In this document: piece after piece, positions 1 to 5,401 of the stretch | How positions within the stretch are numbered: position 1 is the stretch's first letter | How the letters are laid out: each line of letters starts with the position of its first letter | NCBI GenBank assembly: GCA_024276805.1 | Contig: JAJRWJ010000363.1 | Coordinates: 1-5,401, forward strand | Direction of reading: 5' to 3' | Origin: Gammaproteobacteria bacterium | Lineage (GTDB): Bacteria; Pseudomonadota; Gammaproteobacteria; Methylococcales; Methylomonadaceae | Length of the DNA: 5,401 bases | The notes under the pieces: generated by a model | What the model was told of the DNA's origin: nothing | The model's database searches: none | What the model saw: the letters and a program-made list of their open reading frames with translations, nothing else | Made by a program: the position numbers and the translations under genes

Positions 1-465
1 CGCGACCTGGCAACACTGCGCAACAAAGACCTGCTGCCCTTTCAACAGCTGATCGATGAAGGACTGGAAGCAATCATGCCTGCGCATGTCGTCTATCCTG
101 CCGTCGACAGCCAGCCCGCCGGATTTTCCAGAATCTGGATACAACATATTCTCCGACTGGAAATGGGCTTCGATGGCGCAATATTCAGTGACGACCTGAG
201 CATGGCGGGAGCGGCACAGGCCGGTGACTTCGTGCAGCGCGCCACACTCGCCGGGCAGGCCGGCTGCGACATGCTGCTGGTGTGCAACAATCCCGATGCC
301 GCGGCAGAGGTTCTCGATGCGCTGGCCATCGAGGCGAATCCCGTCAGGGAACGCCGATTGAGAGTCATGCTGGGTAAACGGCAATTATCCCGCAGACAAT
401 TACTCGACTCCCCCAAATGGCGGCGGACAGTGAAACTTGTCAGTCAGTTAACAGAGGAAAATTAG
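1..465 (+). CDS. nagZ: Beta-N-acetylhexosaminidase NagZ, C-terminal part (5' truncated by window edge)
   Basis: NagZ is a cytoplasmic glycoside hydrolase of family 3. It removes N-acetylglucosamine from GlcNAc-anhydromuropeptides during peptidoglycan recycling. The reading frame is open from base 1 and ends at TAG 463-465, giving 154 visible residues. The family is usually about 330-350 residues, so roughly the N-terminal half lies outside, including the expected KHFPGHG-type loop with the catalytic histidine. Visible family motifs are DLLPFQQLI near residues 10-18, MPAHVVYPAVD at 26-36, QPAGFS just after, and FSDDLSMAGA at about 62-71, which holds the catalytic aspartate nucleophile of NagZ enzymes. 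The next gene starts immediately after the stop, so this is the upstream member of an operon with hpt and mtnP. The ATG at 76 is internal and is not the start. Identification is confident from these motifs; no enzymatic oddity is seen. Confidence 0.95.
   Translation, partial: RDLATLRNKDLLPFQQLIDEGLEAIMPAHVVYPAVDSQPAGFSRIWIQHILRLEMGFDGAIFSDDLSMAGAAQAGDFVQRATLAGQAGCDMLLVCNNPDAAAEVLDALAIEANPVRERRLRVMLGKRQLSRRQLLDSPKWRRTVKLVSQLTEEN
453..458 (+). promoter_or_regulatory. Ribosome binding site of hpt, inside the nagZ end
   Basis: AGAGGA lies 7 bases before the hpt ATG at 466 and overlaps the last codons of nagZ. It supports ATG 466 as the start and suggests that hpt is translated from the same message as nagZ. 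Confidence 0.7.
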
Positions 466-1011
466 ATGAATTTACTTGCTGAAGTCAGGCAAATCGAGGC
501 AACCGCTGAACAGCTTTACCAGCAGCATGAGGTCGAAACCGCCATTGAAAGAATGGCGGAAAAAATCAACCTGCTGCTCTCCGACCGCAATCCGATCCTG
601 CTGACCGTCCTCAACGGCGGCATCGTCACGGCCGGCAAGCTGCTGACGCAATTGCACTTCCCCCTGGTCCTGGACGCCATCCATGTCAGCCGCTACCAGA
701 ATCAAACCCACGGCGGTGCTATCGAATGGCTGCTGAAGCCTGGCACGCCCATGCAGGACAGAACCATTCTGATCGTCGACGACATCCTCGATGAGGGGTT
801 GACCATGGAGGCTATCTATCAATATTGCCAGGCCCAGGGGGCGGCTTCGATCTACAGCGCCGTACTGGTGGACAAGCAGCTGGATCAGAACAAACCGATA
901 CAAGCTGACTTCGTCGGCCTGCAGACGGAAAACCGCTATATTTTCGGCTATGGGCTGGACTACAAGGGTTATCTGCGCAATGCGCCCGGCATCTACATCT
1001 GCAAGGAATGA
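466..1011 (+). CDS. hpt: Hypoxanthine-guanine phosphoribosyltransferase
   Basis: This 181-residue cytoplasmic enzyme transfers hypoxanthine or guanine onto PRPP, giving IMP or GMP (purine salvage). The type I phosphoribosyltransferase PRPP loop is clear at residues 101-113 (ILIVDDILDEGLT): D105 and D106 are the acidic pair and D109 corresponds to the general acid/base aspartate. Near the C-terminus, YIFGYGLDY (158-166) gives the aromatic residue that stacks on the base (Y158) and the metal/purine-pocket aspartate (D165). The loop that reads LKG(S/G) in human and E. coli enzymes is LNGG here (49-52); from memory, Pseudomonas-type Hpt proteins also have NGG, so this looks like a subfamily trait and not a lesion. 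The length is normal. The ATG directly abuts the nagZ stop (TAGATG), and the next gene begins one base after this stop, indicating translational coupling in one operon. The functional partner is probably mtnP, which would release hypoxanthine. Confidence 0.94.
   Translation: MNLLAEVRQIEATAEQLYQQHEVETAIERMAEKINLLLSDRNPILLTVLNGGIVTAGKLLTQLHFPLVLDAIHVSRYQNQTHGGAIEWLLKPGTPMQDRTILIVDDILDEGLTMEAIYQYCQAQGAASIYSAVLVDKQLDQNKPIQADFVGLQTENRYIFGYGLDYKGYLRNAPGIYICKE
1003..1007 (+). promoter_or_regulatory. Ribosome binding site that fixes the mtnP start
   Basis: AAGGA lies 5 bases before ATG 1013, within the last codons of hpt. It decides the mtnP start. The longer in-frame alternative at ATG 950 would overlap hpt by about 60 bases and would add 21 residues in front of the N-terminal strand that normally opens this fold. 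Confidence 0.7.
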
Positions 1012-1012
1012 C

Positions 1013-1753
1013 ATGAGCACAACAGCGATCATCGGTGGTACCGGCCTGAGCAAAATCGACGGCCTGGAGATCACCGGAAGAAAACAATTGACCACGCCCT
1101 ACGGCAACCCATCGGCAGACTATGTCCTTGGCCGGAGCGCCGGCACAGATGTGATATTCCTGGCCCGCCACGGCAACCCGCACAGCATCCCACCCCACCG
1201 CATCAACTACCGGGCGAATCTCTGGGGACTGAAGGAACTGGGAGCGACCACCGTCATCGCCGCCGCCGCAGTCGGGGGAATTACGCACGAGATGTCGCCC
1301 GGCCGCATCGTCATCCCCACGCAACTCATCGATTACAGCTATGGCCGCGAACACACTTTCTTTGCCGATGAGCTCGACCAGGTCACCCACATCGACTTCA
1401 GCCACCCCTATCATGAACCGCTGCGACGGCAATTGCTCGAGGCCGCCACTAAAGCCGGCATCCCGGTCTGCGACCAGGGCGTCTATGGTTGCACCCAGGG
1501 ACCCCGGTTGGAAAGCATCGCTGAAATACAGCGCATGCAGCGCGACGGTTGTGATCTGGTGGGCATGACTGGCATGCCGGAAGCCGCTCTGGCGCGGGAA
1601 CTGGAACTGGACTACGCCGCCTGTGCCGTGATCGCCAACTGGGCGGCCGGCAAGTCGGAGAACATCATCACCATGGCGGAAATCGAACGCAACCTGGAAC
1701 AGGGCATGAACGACATGCTGAAACTGCTGCACCAGTATCTGCTGCATCGCTGA
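1013..1753 (+). CDS. mtnP: S-methyl-5'-thioinosine phosphorylase (MTAP/PNP family)
   Basis: This 246-residue protein is a trimeric-type (PNP/MTAP, family 2) nucleoside phosphorylase, which splits a nucleoside with phosphate into a free base and a (methylthio)ribose-1-phosphate. Family landmarks are the phosphate-binding GGTGL at residues 8-12, RHGNPHSIPPHRINYRAN at 52-69, the YGCTQGPRLES block at 158-168 and MTGMPEAALARE at 185-196. Substrate choice can be read from the purine pocket. Where human MTAP has two aspartates (D220, D222) that bind adenine, alignment by eye places N209 and A211 here (ANWAAG, 208-213). Asn at this site is what 6-oxopurine enzymes such as PNP use, and it fits the Pseudomonas aeruginosa enzyme PA3004, described as methylthioinosine phosphorylase. 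The likely products are therefore hypoxanthine and 5-methylthioribose-1-phosphate. The hypoxanthine would feed Hpt, encoded one base upstream. A general MTA or purine nucleoside phosphorylase remains the alternative. Confidence 0.9.
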   Translation: MSTTAIIGGTGLSKIDGLEITGRKQLTTPYGNPSADYVLGRSAGTDVIFLARHGNPHSIPPHRINYRANLWGLKELGATTVIAAAAVGGITHEMSPGRIVIPTQLIDYSYGREHTFFADELDQVTHIDFSHPYHEPLRRQLLEAATKAGIPVCDQGVYGCTQGPRLESIAEIQRMQRDGCDLVGMTGMPEAALARELELDYAACAVIANWAAGKSENIITMAEIERNLEQGMNDMLKLLHQYLLHR

Positions 1754-1819
1754 GGCGGGGCTCTGAAGCAGACTTCATTGCAATGCTTTCCCTGTACAAA
1801 CGCTCCGCCACTGTCAATT

Positions 1820-1845
1820 GGGTATCATGACACCCACCAATACCC
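1820..1845. repeat. Short inverted repeat / imperfect palindrome upstream of the transporter gene
   Basis: GGGTAT at 1820-1825 is complementary to ATACCC at 1840-1845. The same left arm also forms a 16-base imperfect palindrome, GGGTATCATGACACCC (1820-1835), centred on TCATGA. It sits about 155 bases before the transporter start and could be an operator or a chance palindrome. No matching copy is seen elsewhere in the window. Confidence 0.3.
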
Positions 1846-1941
1846 CTGGATGAATGCCGGTTCCTTCAGCACAGCGGAAAGAAGCGGCAGACAAGGATCA
1901 GGTTGGAGAGTAAGAACTGTCCACCCACTCTTTTTGTTTGA

Positions 1942-1958
1942 CCGGCCTGCACCGCCGG
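1942..1958. repeat. GC-rich hairpin before the transporter gene
   Basis: CCGGC (1942-1946) and GCCGG (1954-1958) form a 5-bp stem with a 7-base loop, about 40 bases before the transporter start. The T-rich stretch CTTTTTGTTTG lies before the stem on the + strand, not after it, so this is not an intrinsic terminator on either strand. It may affect the leader of the transporter message or be chance. Confidence 0.25.
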
Positions 1959-1999
1959 CCCGGCATTAACTGCCACCACAACAGAAATTTGCAGCCTGC

Positions 2000-3076
2000 T
2001 TGAAAATTCCTGACGCTTTGATTGACTTTATTCTGAAAGAATGGCTCCTCATTGCCTCTGCGGTTGGCCTTGTGCTGACCTCGGTCTATATCAAGCATTT
2101 CCCCAGCTATTCAATTCAGGAAATGCAGGTGCTGTATATTCTCTTTGTGCTGTTTGTTACCATCAACGGGCTTCGACACAGCGGCCTTATAGGCAGGATT
2201 TCCCAAGGCATTGAAAAAGGAAATGCCTTGCCATTCAAACTGGTGACTACGACATTTTTCCTGTCGATGCTGGTAACCAATGATGCCGCCTTGGTTGTCA
2301 TCGTTCCGCTCACTTTGGCAGTCAATATCGATCGTAAAGATATTCTTGTTATCCTCGAGGCGCTGGCTGCCAACGCAGGATCGGCATTGACCCCCTTTGG
2401 AAACCCGCAAAACCTATATATCTACTGGTTTTATGGTGTATCACCCGGAGAATTTTTCATGGCCATCGCACCGTTTTCATTACTGTTCCTGATCATTCTG
2501 TGCATGGCGTCGTTTTTCATTGAAAGCAAACGCAAGTTAAAAAATACAAAAGCCAATCCTGAAACAAAGAAATCTGCCTATGTCTATGGCTTTCTGCTCA
2601 TCGTCGTACTGTTGGCCATCCTGCATGTATTACCAGTTACAGCCAGTTTCATCGTCATCATTTATGCACTGCTGTTTGACCGCAAGGCTCTTCATGTCGA
2701 TTATGCGCTGCTGTTCAGTTTCCTTTTCTTTTTCGGTCTTGCAGAAAATATGAACATCCTGCTGGCAACCGAGTTGAAACACGCGGGACATGTGTTTCTG
2801 GTTTCTGCCCTGGCCAGCCAGATCATGAGCAATGTTCCGGCAACCCTGCTGTTCGCAAAGTTCACAACAAACTGGGAAGCACTCCTGTGGGGGGTGAATA
2901 CCGGCGGTTTTGGCAGCTTGTTTGGTTCACTGGCAAATCTGATTGCCTACAAGCTTTATGTCTCGGATAACGACACCAATGATACGGTAATATTCACTGC
3001 AAAATTCCTGTTCATCGGATATCTGGCTTTTTTCCTGGCTGTGGCATTATATATTTTTCTATACAAGCCGCTCTGA
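2000..3076 (+). CDS. Polytopic membrane transporter, ArsB/CitMHS (SLC13-like) ion transporter superfamily
   Basis: This 358-residue inner-membrane protein has about ten hydrophobic segments (for example near residues 14-31, 43-57, 83-109, 154-173, 195-226, 235-250 and 335-354). It shows the internal repeat of the ion transporter superfamily. Repeat one has TNDAALVVIVPLTL (93-106) followed by the re-entrant NAGSALTPFGNPQNLY (125-140). Repeat two has SNVPATLLF (277-285) followed by VNTGGFGSLFGSLANL (299-314). A lysine-rich loop at about 177-191 separates the halves. The substrate is unknown: anion, dicarboxylate or arsenite transport, or Na+/H+ exchange, would all be possible. The length is on the short side for the family (often about 400-430). 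No ATG gives a full-length protein. TTG 2000 is the best start, with CTG 1970 possible; an in-frame stop at 1967 limits extension, and no strong ribosome binding site is visible. The gene stands alone and is visibly more AT-rich than its neighbours, with runs such as the AAAAAATACAAAA region near 2540, suggesting separate acquisition. Confidence 0.87.
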   Translation: MKIPDALIDFILKEWLLIASAVGLVLTSVYIKHFPSYSIQEMQVLYILFVLFVTINGLRHSGLIGRISQGIEKGNALPFKLVTTTFFLSMLVTNDAALVVIVPLTLAVNIDRKDILVILEALAANAGSALTPFGNPQNLYIYWFYGVSPGEFFMAIAPFSLLFLIILCMASFFIESKRKLKNTKANPETKKSAYVYGFLLIVVLLAILHVLPVTASFIVIIYALLFDRKALHVDYALLFSFLFFFGLAENMNILLATELKHAGHVFLVSALASQIMSNVPATLLFAKFTTNWEALLWGVNTGGFGSLFGSLANLIAYKLYVSDNDTNDTVIFTAKFLFIGYLAFFLAVALYIFLYKPL

Positions 3077-3090
3077 GCAATTGCGGAACA

Positions 3091-3142
3091 ACAATGGGCG
3101 CGCCTGATTCTGCTTCGTCACATTTGCAAGAATCAACATTGT
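3091..3142. repeat. Nested inverted repeat between convergent genes, possible bidirectional terminator
   Basis: An outer stem, ACAATG (3091-3096) with CATTGT (3137-3142), encloses an inner stem, TGATTCT (3105-3111) with AGAATCA (3129-3135). The inner stem can be extended by GC/GC (3112-3113 with 3126-3127) across a bulged A. The left side between the stems holds the palindrome GGCGCGCC (3097-3104), and a second GCGCGC lies just outside at 3153-3158. The location between two converging genes suits a shared terminator, but no T run follows on either strand, so it is not a canonical Rho-independent terminator. Confidence 0.35.
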
Positions 3143-3186
3143 AAAGTACGCAGCGCGCACATTGAATAATCTGATAAAGCAGAACC

Positions 3187-3375
3187 TTACCTTCCAAACA
3201 GCCAATAGCCCAGTGCCAGAATCAGCAGTTGCAGGAACGCCAGCACCCAGAAATACAGCCCGAAGACGATCACTGTGGTCTGACTGGCCTTGACTTCTGC
3301 GTTGCGCCTGACCAGCAACCAGGCGCCCACCACTGATACCAGGAAAATACCGAGACCGGTTATTGCAATAGTCAT
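3187..3375 (-). CDS. Small two-helix membrane protein downstream of ftsK, function unknown
   Basis: This 62-residue product is not a family I recognise. It reads as two transmembrane helices, at about residues 3-22 and 33-60, joined by a short polar loop (RRNAEVKASQ, 23-32). By the positive-inside rule the loop would be cytoplasmic and both ends periplasmic. The second helix is rich in aromatic residues (Y, F, W), and the protein ends almost at the membrane (LFGR). The start is ATG 3373-3375 and the stop is TAA 3187-3189. A strong ribosome binding site, GGAGAGG, precedes the start, and the gene begins 24 bases after the ftsK stop on the same strand, so it is probably co-transcribed with ftsK. 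That position is often held by lolA in gammaproteobacteria. No paralogue is seen here. The coding call rests on the membrane-like composition, the ribosome binding site and the spacing. Confidence 0.72.
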   Translation of the reverse strand: MTIAITGLGIFLVSVVGAWLLVRRNAEVKASQTTVIVFGLYFWVLAFLQLLILALGYWLFGR

Positions 3376-3377
3376 AT

Positions 3378-3384
3378 CCTCTCC
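3378..3384 (-). promoter_or_regulatory. Ribosome binding site of the small membrane protein gene
   Basis: Read on the - strand, GGAGAGG ends 2 bases before ATG 3375; the GGAG core has a 5-base spacing. It supports this short gene as translated and fixes its start, because the ATG at 3386 is in another frame. Confidence 0.65.
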
Positions 3385-3399
3385 ATCAGTCGGTGCTCG

Positions 3400-5401
3400 T
3401 CAATCCTTGGGCGGAGCCGGCGCCAGCACCTCTCTGGAGCCGTTCCCTTCCGGACTGCTGACAACTCCCGCCGACTGCATCTCTTCGATGAGCCGCGCGG
3501 CGCGATTGTAGCCGATGCGAAACTTTCTTTGCACGCTGGAAATGGACGCCTTCCTGGTTTCGGTAACGAACATCACCGCTTCATCGTACAGGGCATCCGC
3601 CTCTCCCTCATCGCCGCCATTGCCGCTGAAGCCATCCCCGGCATCAGCCCTTTCCTGAGTGATTTCCTCGAGATAATCAGCCGGCGCGGTCTGTTTCAAA
3701 TATTCCACCACCCTGTGTACTTCATGGTCGTCGACGAACGCGCCATGGGCACGAATGGGAATGCTGGTTCCCGACGGCAGAAACAGCATGTCACCATTGC
3801 CCAGCAGCGTTTCCGCGCCGCCCTGATCGAGGATGGTCCGGGAATCGATCCGCGAGGAAACCTGAAAGGCGATGCGCGTCGGCACATTAGCCTTGATCAA
3901 TCCGGTCAGCACGTCGACCGATGGCCGCTGTGTCGCCAGAATCAGGTGAATGCCGGCTGCCCTGGCCTTTTGCGCCAGCCTGGCGATCAACTCCTCGACC
4001 TTCTTGCCGACGATCATCATCATGTCGGCCAGTTCGTCGATGACGATGACGATGCTGGGCAGTGTACCCAGCACCGGAAATTCCTCGCCTTCCTGCAGCG
4101 GCCTGTCCAGAACGAACATCGGATCACGGATGGTTTCCCCGCGAGCTTCCGCCTCCTTGATCAGATGATTGAAGCCCTTGAGATTGCGCACCCCCATCTT
4201 GGACATCAGCTTGTAGCGCCGCTCCATTTCCGCGACGCTCCAGCGCAGCGCATTGGCCGCCTCCTTCATATCGGTAACCACCGGCGTCAACAAATGCGGA
4301 ATGCCTTCGTAGACCGACAGTTCCAGCATCTTCGGATCCACCATGATCATGCGCACCTGTTCAGGCGTGGATTTATAGAGTATGCTGAGAATCATGGTGT
4401 TGATGGCCACGGATTTTCCCGAGCCGGTGGTCCCCGCAACCAGCACATGGGGCATCTTGGCCAGATCGGCGACCACCGGCAGACCCGCGATGTCCTTGCC
4501 CATCACCAGTGTAATCGGCGATTTGGATTTTTCATATTGCCTGGAGGCCAGAACTTCCCGCAGCGTCACCAGTTCCCGCTCCTGGTTGGGTATCTCCAGA
4601 CCGATCACCGATTTCCCCGGAATCACTTCCACGACGCGCACGCTGTTGACCGACATGGCCCGCGCCAGATCCTTGGCCAGACCGGAGACGCGGCTGACCT
4701 TGATGCCCGGCGCCAGCTGCAGTTCGAAGCGGGTGATCACGGGTCCCGGATGCACCGCAACAACCTCGACCACGACCCCGAAATCCTGCAGCACATCCTC
4801 GACCAGGCGCGACAATTCCTGCAGCTCCGCCTTGCTGTAACTCTGCACTTCGCTATGATTTTCGTCCAGCAACGACAGCGAAGGCAATGCGCCTTCACAG
4901 GCATCGAAGATATCCACTTGCTGTTCCCTGGCTTCCCGGTCGCTGCTCTCGACCTTGCTCAGGGTCGGCGCGATTTTCACCCGGGCTTTTTTCTTTTGCC
5001 TGGGCGGCTTGGCCACGGCTGCGGGCTTGTTGATTCTTTTCTCTGCCCGATTCGCCCGCATGGCCAGTACGCTTTCATAGACATAGCGGCAAAACAGCAG
5101 CGTATATTTTCCGACCCTGTCCATGACAGCCAACCAGGACAAACCGGTAAACAGGGTCACTCCCGCCAGAAACACCGCCAGCAACAGCAGCGTCGCGCCG
5201 GAATCGCCTAAAACGACCAGCAGGGCATCACCGCTTTCCTGGCCAAGAATCCCCCCCGCAGTACCGGGCAAATCGATCCAGACTCGTATCAGGTGCAAAT
5301 ATAACAACGCACAGCCGGAAATCACCGTCGCGGCAAAACCCAGCCAGCGCAATCCGATCACCCACTTGCCGACGGATTTTTTTCCCTGCCGGTAAACCAG
5401 A
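3400..5401 (-). CDS. ftsK: DNA translocase FtsK (N-terminus beyond window edge)
   Basis: FtsK is anchored at the division septum and pumps chromosomal DNA so that XerCD can resolve dimers at dif. About 666 residues are visible. Residue numbers here count from the GTG at 5361, which is almost certainly internal: the frame stays open to the edge, and the first visible helices match the third and fourth membrane helices of the usual four. Helices lie at about 5-24 and 46-78, followed by a basic, short linker (about 100-175), then the alpha/beta/RecA-like motor. Walker A is AGTTGSGKS (309-317) and Walker B is IVIVIDE (437-443), followed by the conserved LATQRPSVDV (475-484). An acidic/glycine-rich hinge (571-588) leads to the gamma winged-helix domain (about 589-648; SISSVQRKFRIGYNRAAR at 606-623), which reads polar KOPS sequences. 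The linker is far shorter than in E. coli FtsK, resembling Pseudomonas-type proteins. The stop is TGA 3400-3402. All motor motifs are intact. Confidence 0.96.
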   Translation of the reverse strand, partial: LVYRQGKKSVGKWVIGLRWLGFAATVISGCALLYLHLIRVWIDLPGTAGGILGQESGDALLVVLGDSGATLLLLAVFLAGVTLFTGLSWLAVMDRVGKYTLLFCRYVYESVLAMRANRAEKRINKPAAVAKPPRQKKKARVKIAPTLSKVESSDREAREQQVDIFDACEGALPSLSLLDENHSEVQSYSKAELQELSRLVEDVLQDFGVVVEVVAVHPGPVITRFELQLAPGIKVSRVSGLAKDLARAMSVNSVRVVEVIPGKSVIGLEIPNQERELVTLREVLASRQYEKSKSPITLVMGKDIAGLPVVADLAKMPHVLVAGTTGSGKSVAINTMILSILYKSTPEQVRMIMVDPKMLELSVYEGIPHLLTPVVTDMKEAANALRWSVAEMERRYKLMSKMGVRNLKGFNHLIKEAEARGETIRDPMFVLDRPLQEGEEFPVLGTLPSIVIVIDELADMMMIVGKKVEELIARLAQKARAAGIHLILATQRPSVDVLTGLIKANVPTRIAFQVSSRIDSRTILDQGGAETLLGNGDMLFLPSGTSIPIRAHGAFVDDHEVHRVVEYLKQTAPADYLEEITQERADAGDGFSGNGGDEGEADALYDEAVMFVTETRKASISSVQRKFRIGYNRAARLIEEMQSAGVVSSPEGNGSREVLAPAPPKD

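Larger units (their letters stand above)
1754..1999. other. Spacer between the nagZ-hpt-mtnP operon and the transporter gene
   Basis: These 246 bases hold no convincing gene, RNA or canonical terminator. A 63-codon frame at 1778-1969 has proline/arginine-rich, non-protein-like composition and no ribosome binding site. A TGAAG/CTTCA hairpin at 1764-1777 follows the operon but lacks a T run. Two further short inverted repeats are listed separately. The promoter of the transporter is expected here, but I could not find a convincing -35/-10 pair. Confidence 0.5.

Noticed and set aside
514..516. Loss of the usual LKG loop lysine in Hpt as evidence of an inactive enzyme
   Set aside because: The LNGG form (residues 49-52) appears to be normal in Pseudomonas-like Hpt proteins, and all other active-site residues are intact.
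950..1012. N-terminal extension of mtnP from ATG 950
   Set aside because: It would overlap the hpt coding sequence, and the added residues do not belong to the fold; ATG 1013 has its own ribosome binding site.
812..1747. A 311-codon open frame on the - strand opposite hpt and mtnP
   Set aside because: It overlaps two well-supported enzymes, and its sequence has no recognisable motif; it is an antisense shadow. The same applies to 472-1095 on the - strand.
1764..1777. TGAAG/CTTCA hairpin as the terminator of the nagZ-hpt-mtnP operon
   Set aside because: The stem is only 5 bp with a 4-base loop and no T run follows, so it is too weak to call.
1778..1969. A 63-codon frame in the spacer after mtnP
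   Set aside because: No ribosome binding site, Pro/Arg/Ser-rich composition without structure, and no recognisable similarity; probably chance.
3012..3197. A 61-codon - strand frame across the convergent spacer
   Set aside because: It overlaps the end of the transporter gene and the end of the small membrane protein gene, and has no protein-like pattern.
3529..5211. A 560-codon open frame on the + strand opposite ftsK
   Set aside because: It is extremely rich in His, Gln, Arg and Asp with no membrane or domain pattern, which is typical of an antisense shadow of a GC-rich gene. The opposite strand encodes an unmistakable FtsK with intact motifs.
5359..5361. GTG as the start of ftsK
   Set aside because: The frame continues open upstream to the window edge, and the first visible helices correspond to the later membrane helices of FtsK, so the true start lies outside.

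Overview
The window looks like ordinary chromosomal housekeeping DNA from a gammaproteobacterium, probably not an enteric. The evidence is the gene set (NagZ, a Pseudomonas-type Hpt, a methylthioinosine-type phosphorylase and a FtsK with a short linker) and the moderately high GC content of the core genes. No genus can be assigned from the sequence alone.

Left part (1-1753, + strand): a tightly packed three-gene run. It starts with the C-terminal half of nagZ (peptidoglycan recycling), which enters from outside the window. Next is a complete hpt (hypoxanthine/guanine phosphoribosyltransferase), whose ATG directly abuts the nagZ stop codon. Then comes a complete mtnP-type nucleoside phosphorylase, starting one base after the hpt stop. 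The last two form a plausible salvage step. The phosphorylase carries residues expected for 6-oxopurine (methylthioinosine) substrates, so it would release hypoxanthine, which Hpt converts to IMP.

Middle (1754-3076): a roughly 250-base spacer with only weak inverted repeats, then a stand-alone + strand gene for a polytopic membrane transporter of the ArsB/CitMHS (SLC13-like) ion transporter superfamily. It probably starts at TTG. It is visibly more AT-rich than its neighbours.

Right part (3187-5401, - strand): ftsK, the DNA translocase of the division septum. It is complete at its C-terminus (motor and gamma DNA-reading domain) but runs off the right edge at its N-terminus. It is followed 24 bases downstream by a 62-residue two-helix membrane protein of unknown function with a good ribosome binding site. 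The transporter and the small gene converge on a roughly 110-base spacer that contains a nested inverted repeat.

I found no mobile element, CRISPR array, RNA gene or clearly undescribed system. The items most worth a second look are the small membrane protein behind ftsK, the MTI/hypoxanthine salvage pairing, and the compositionally distinct transporter.
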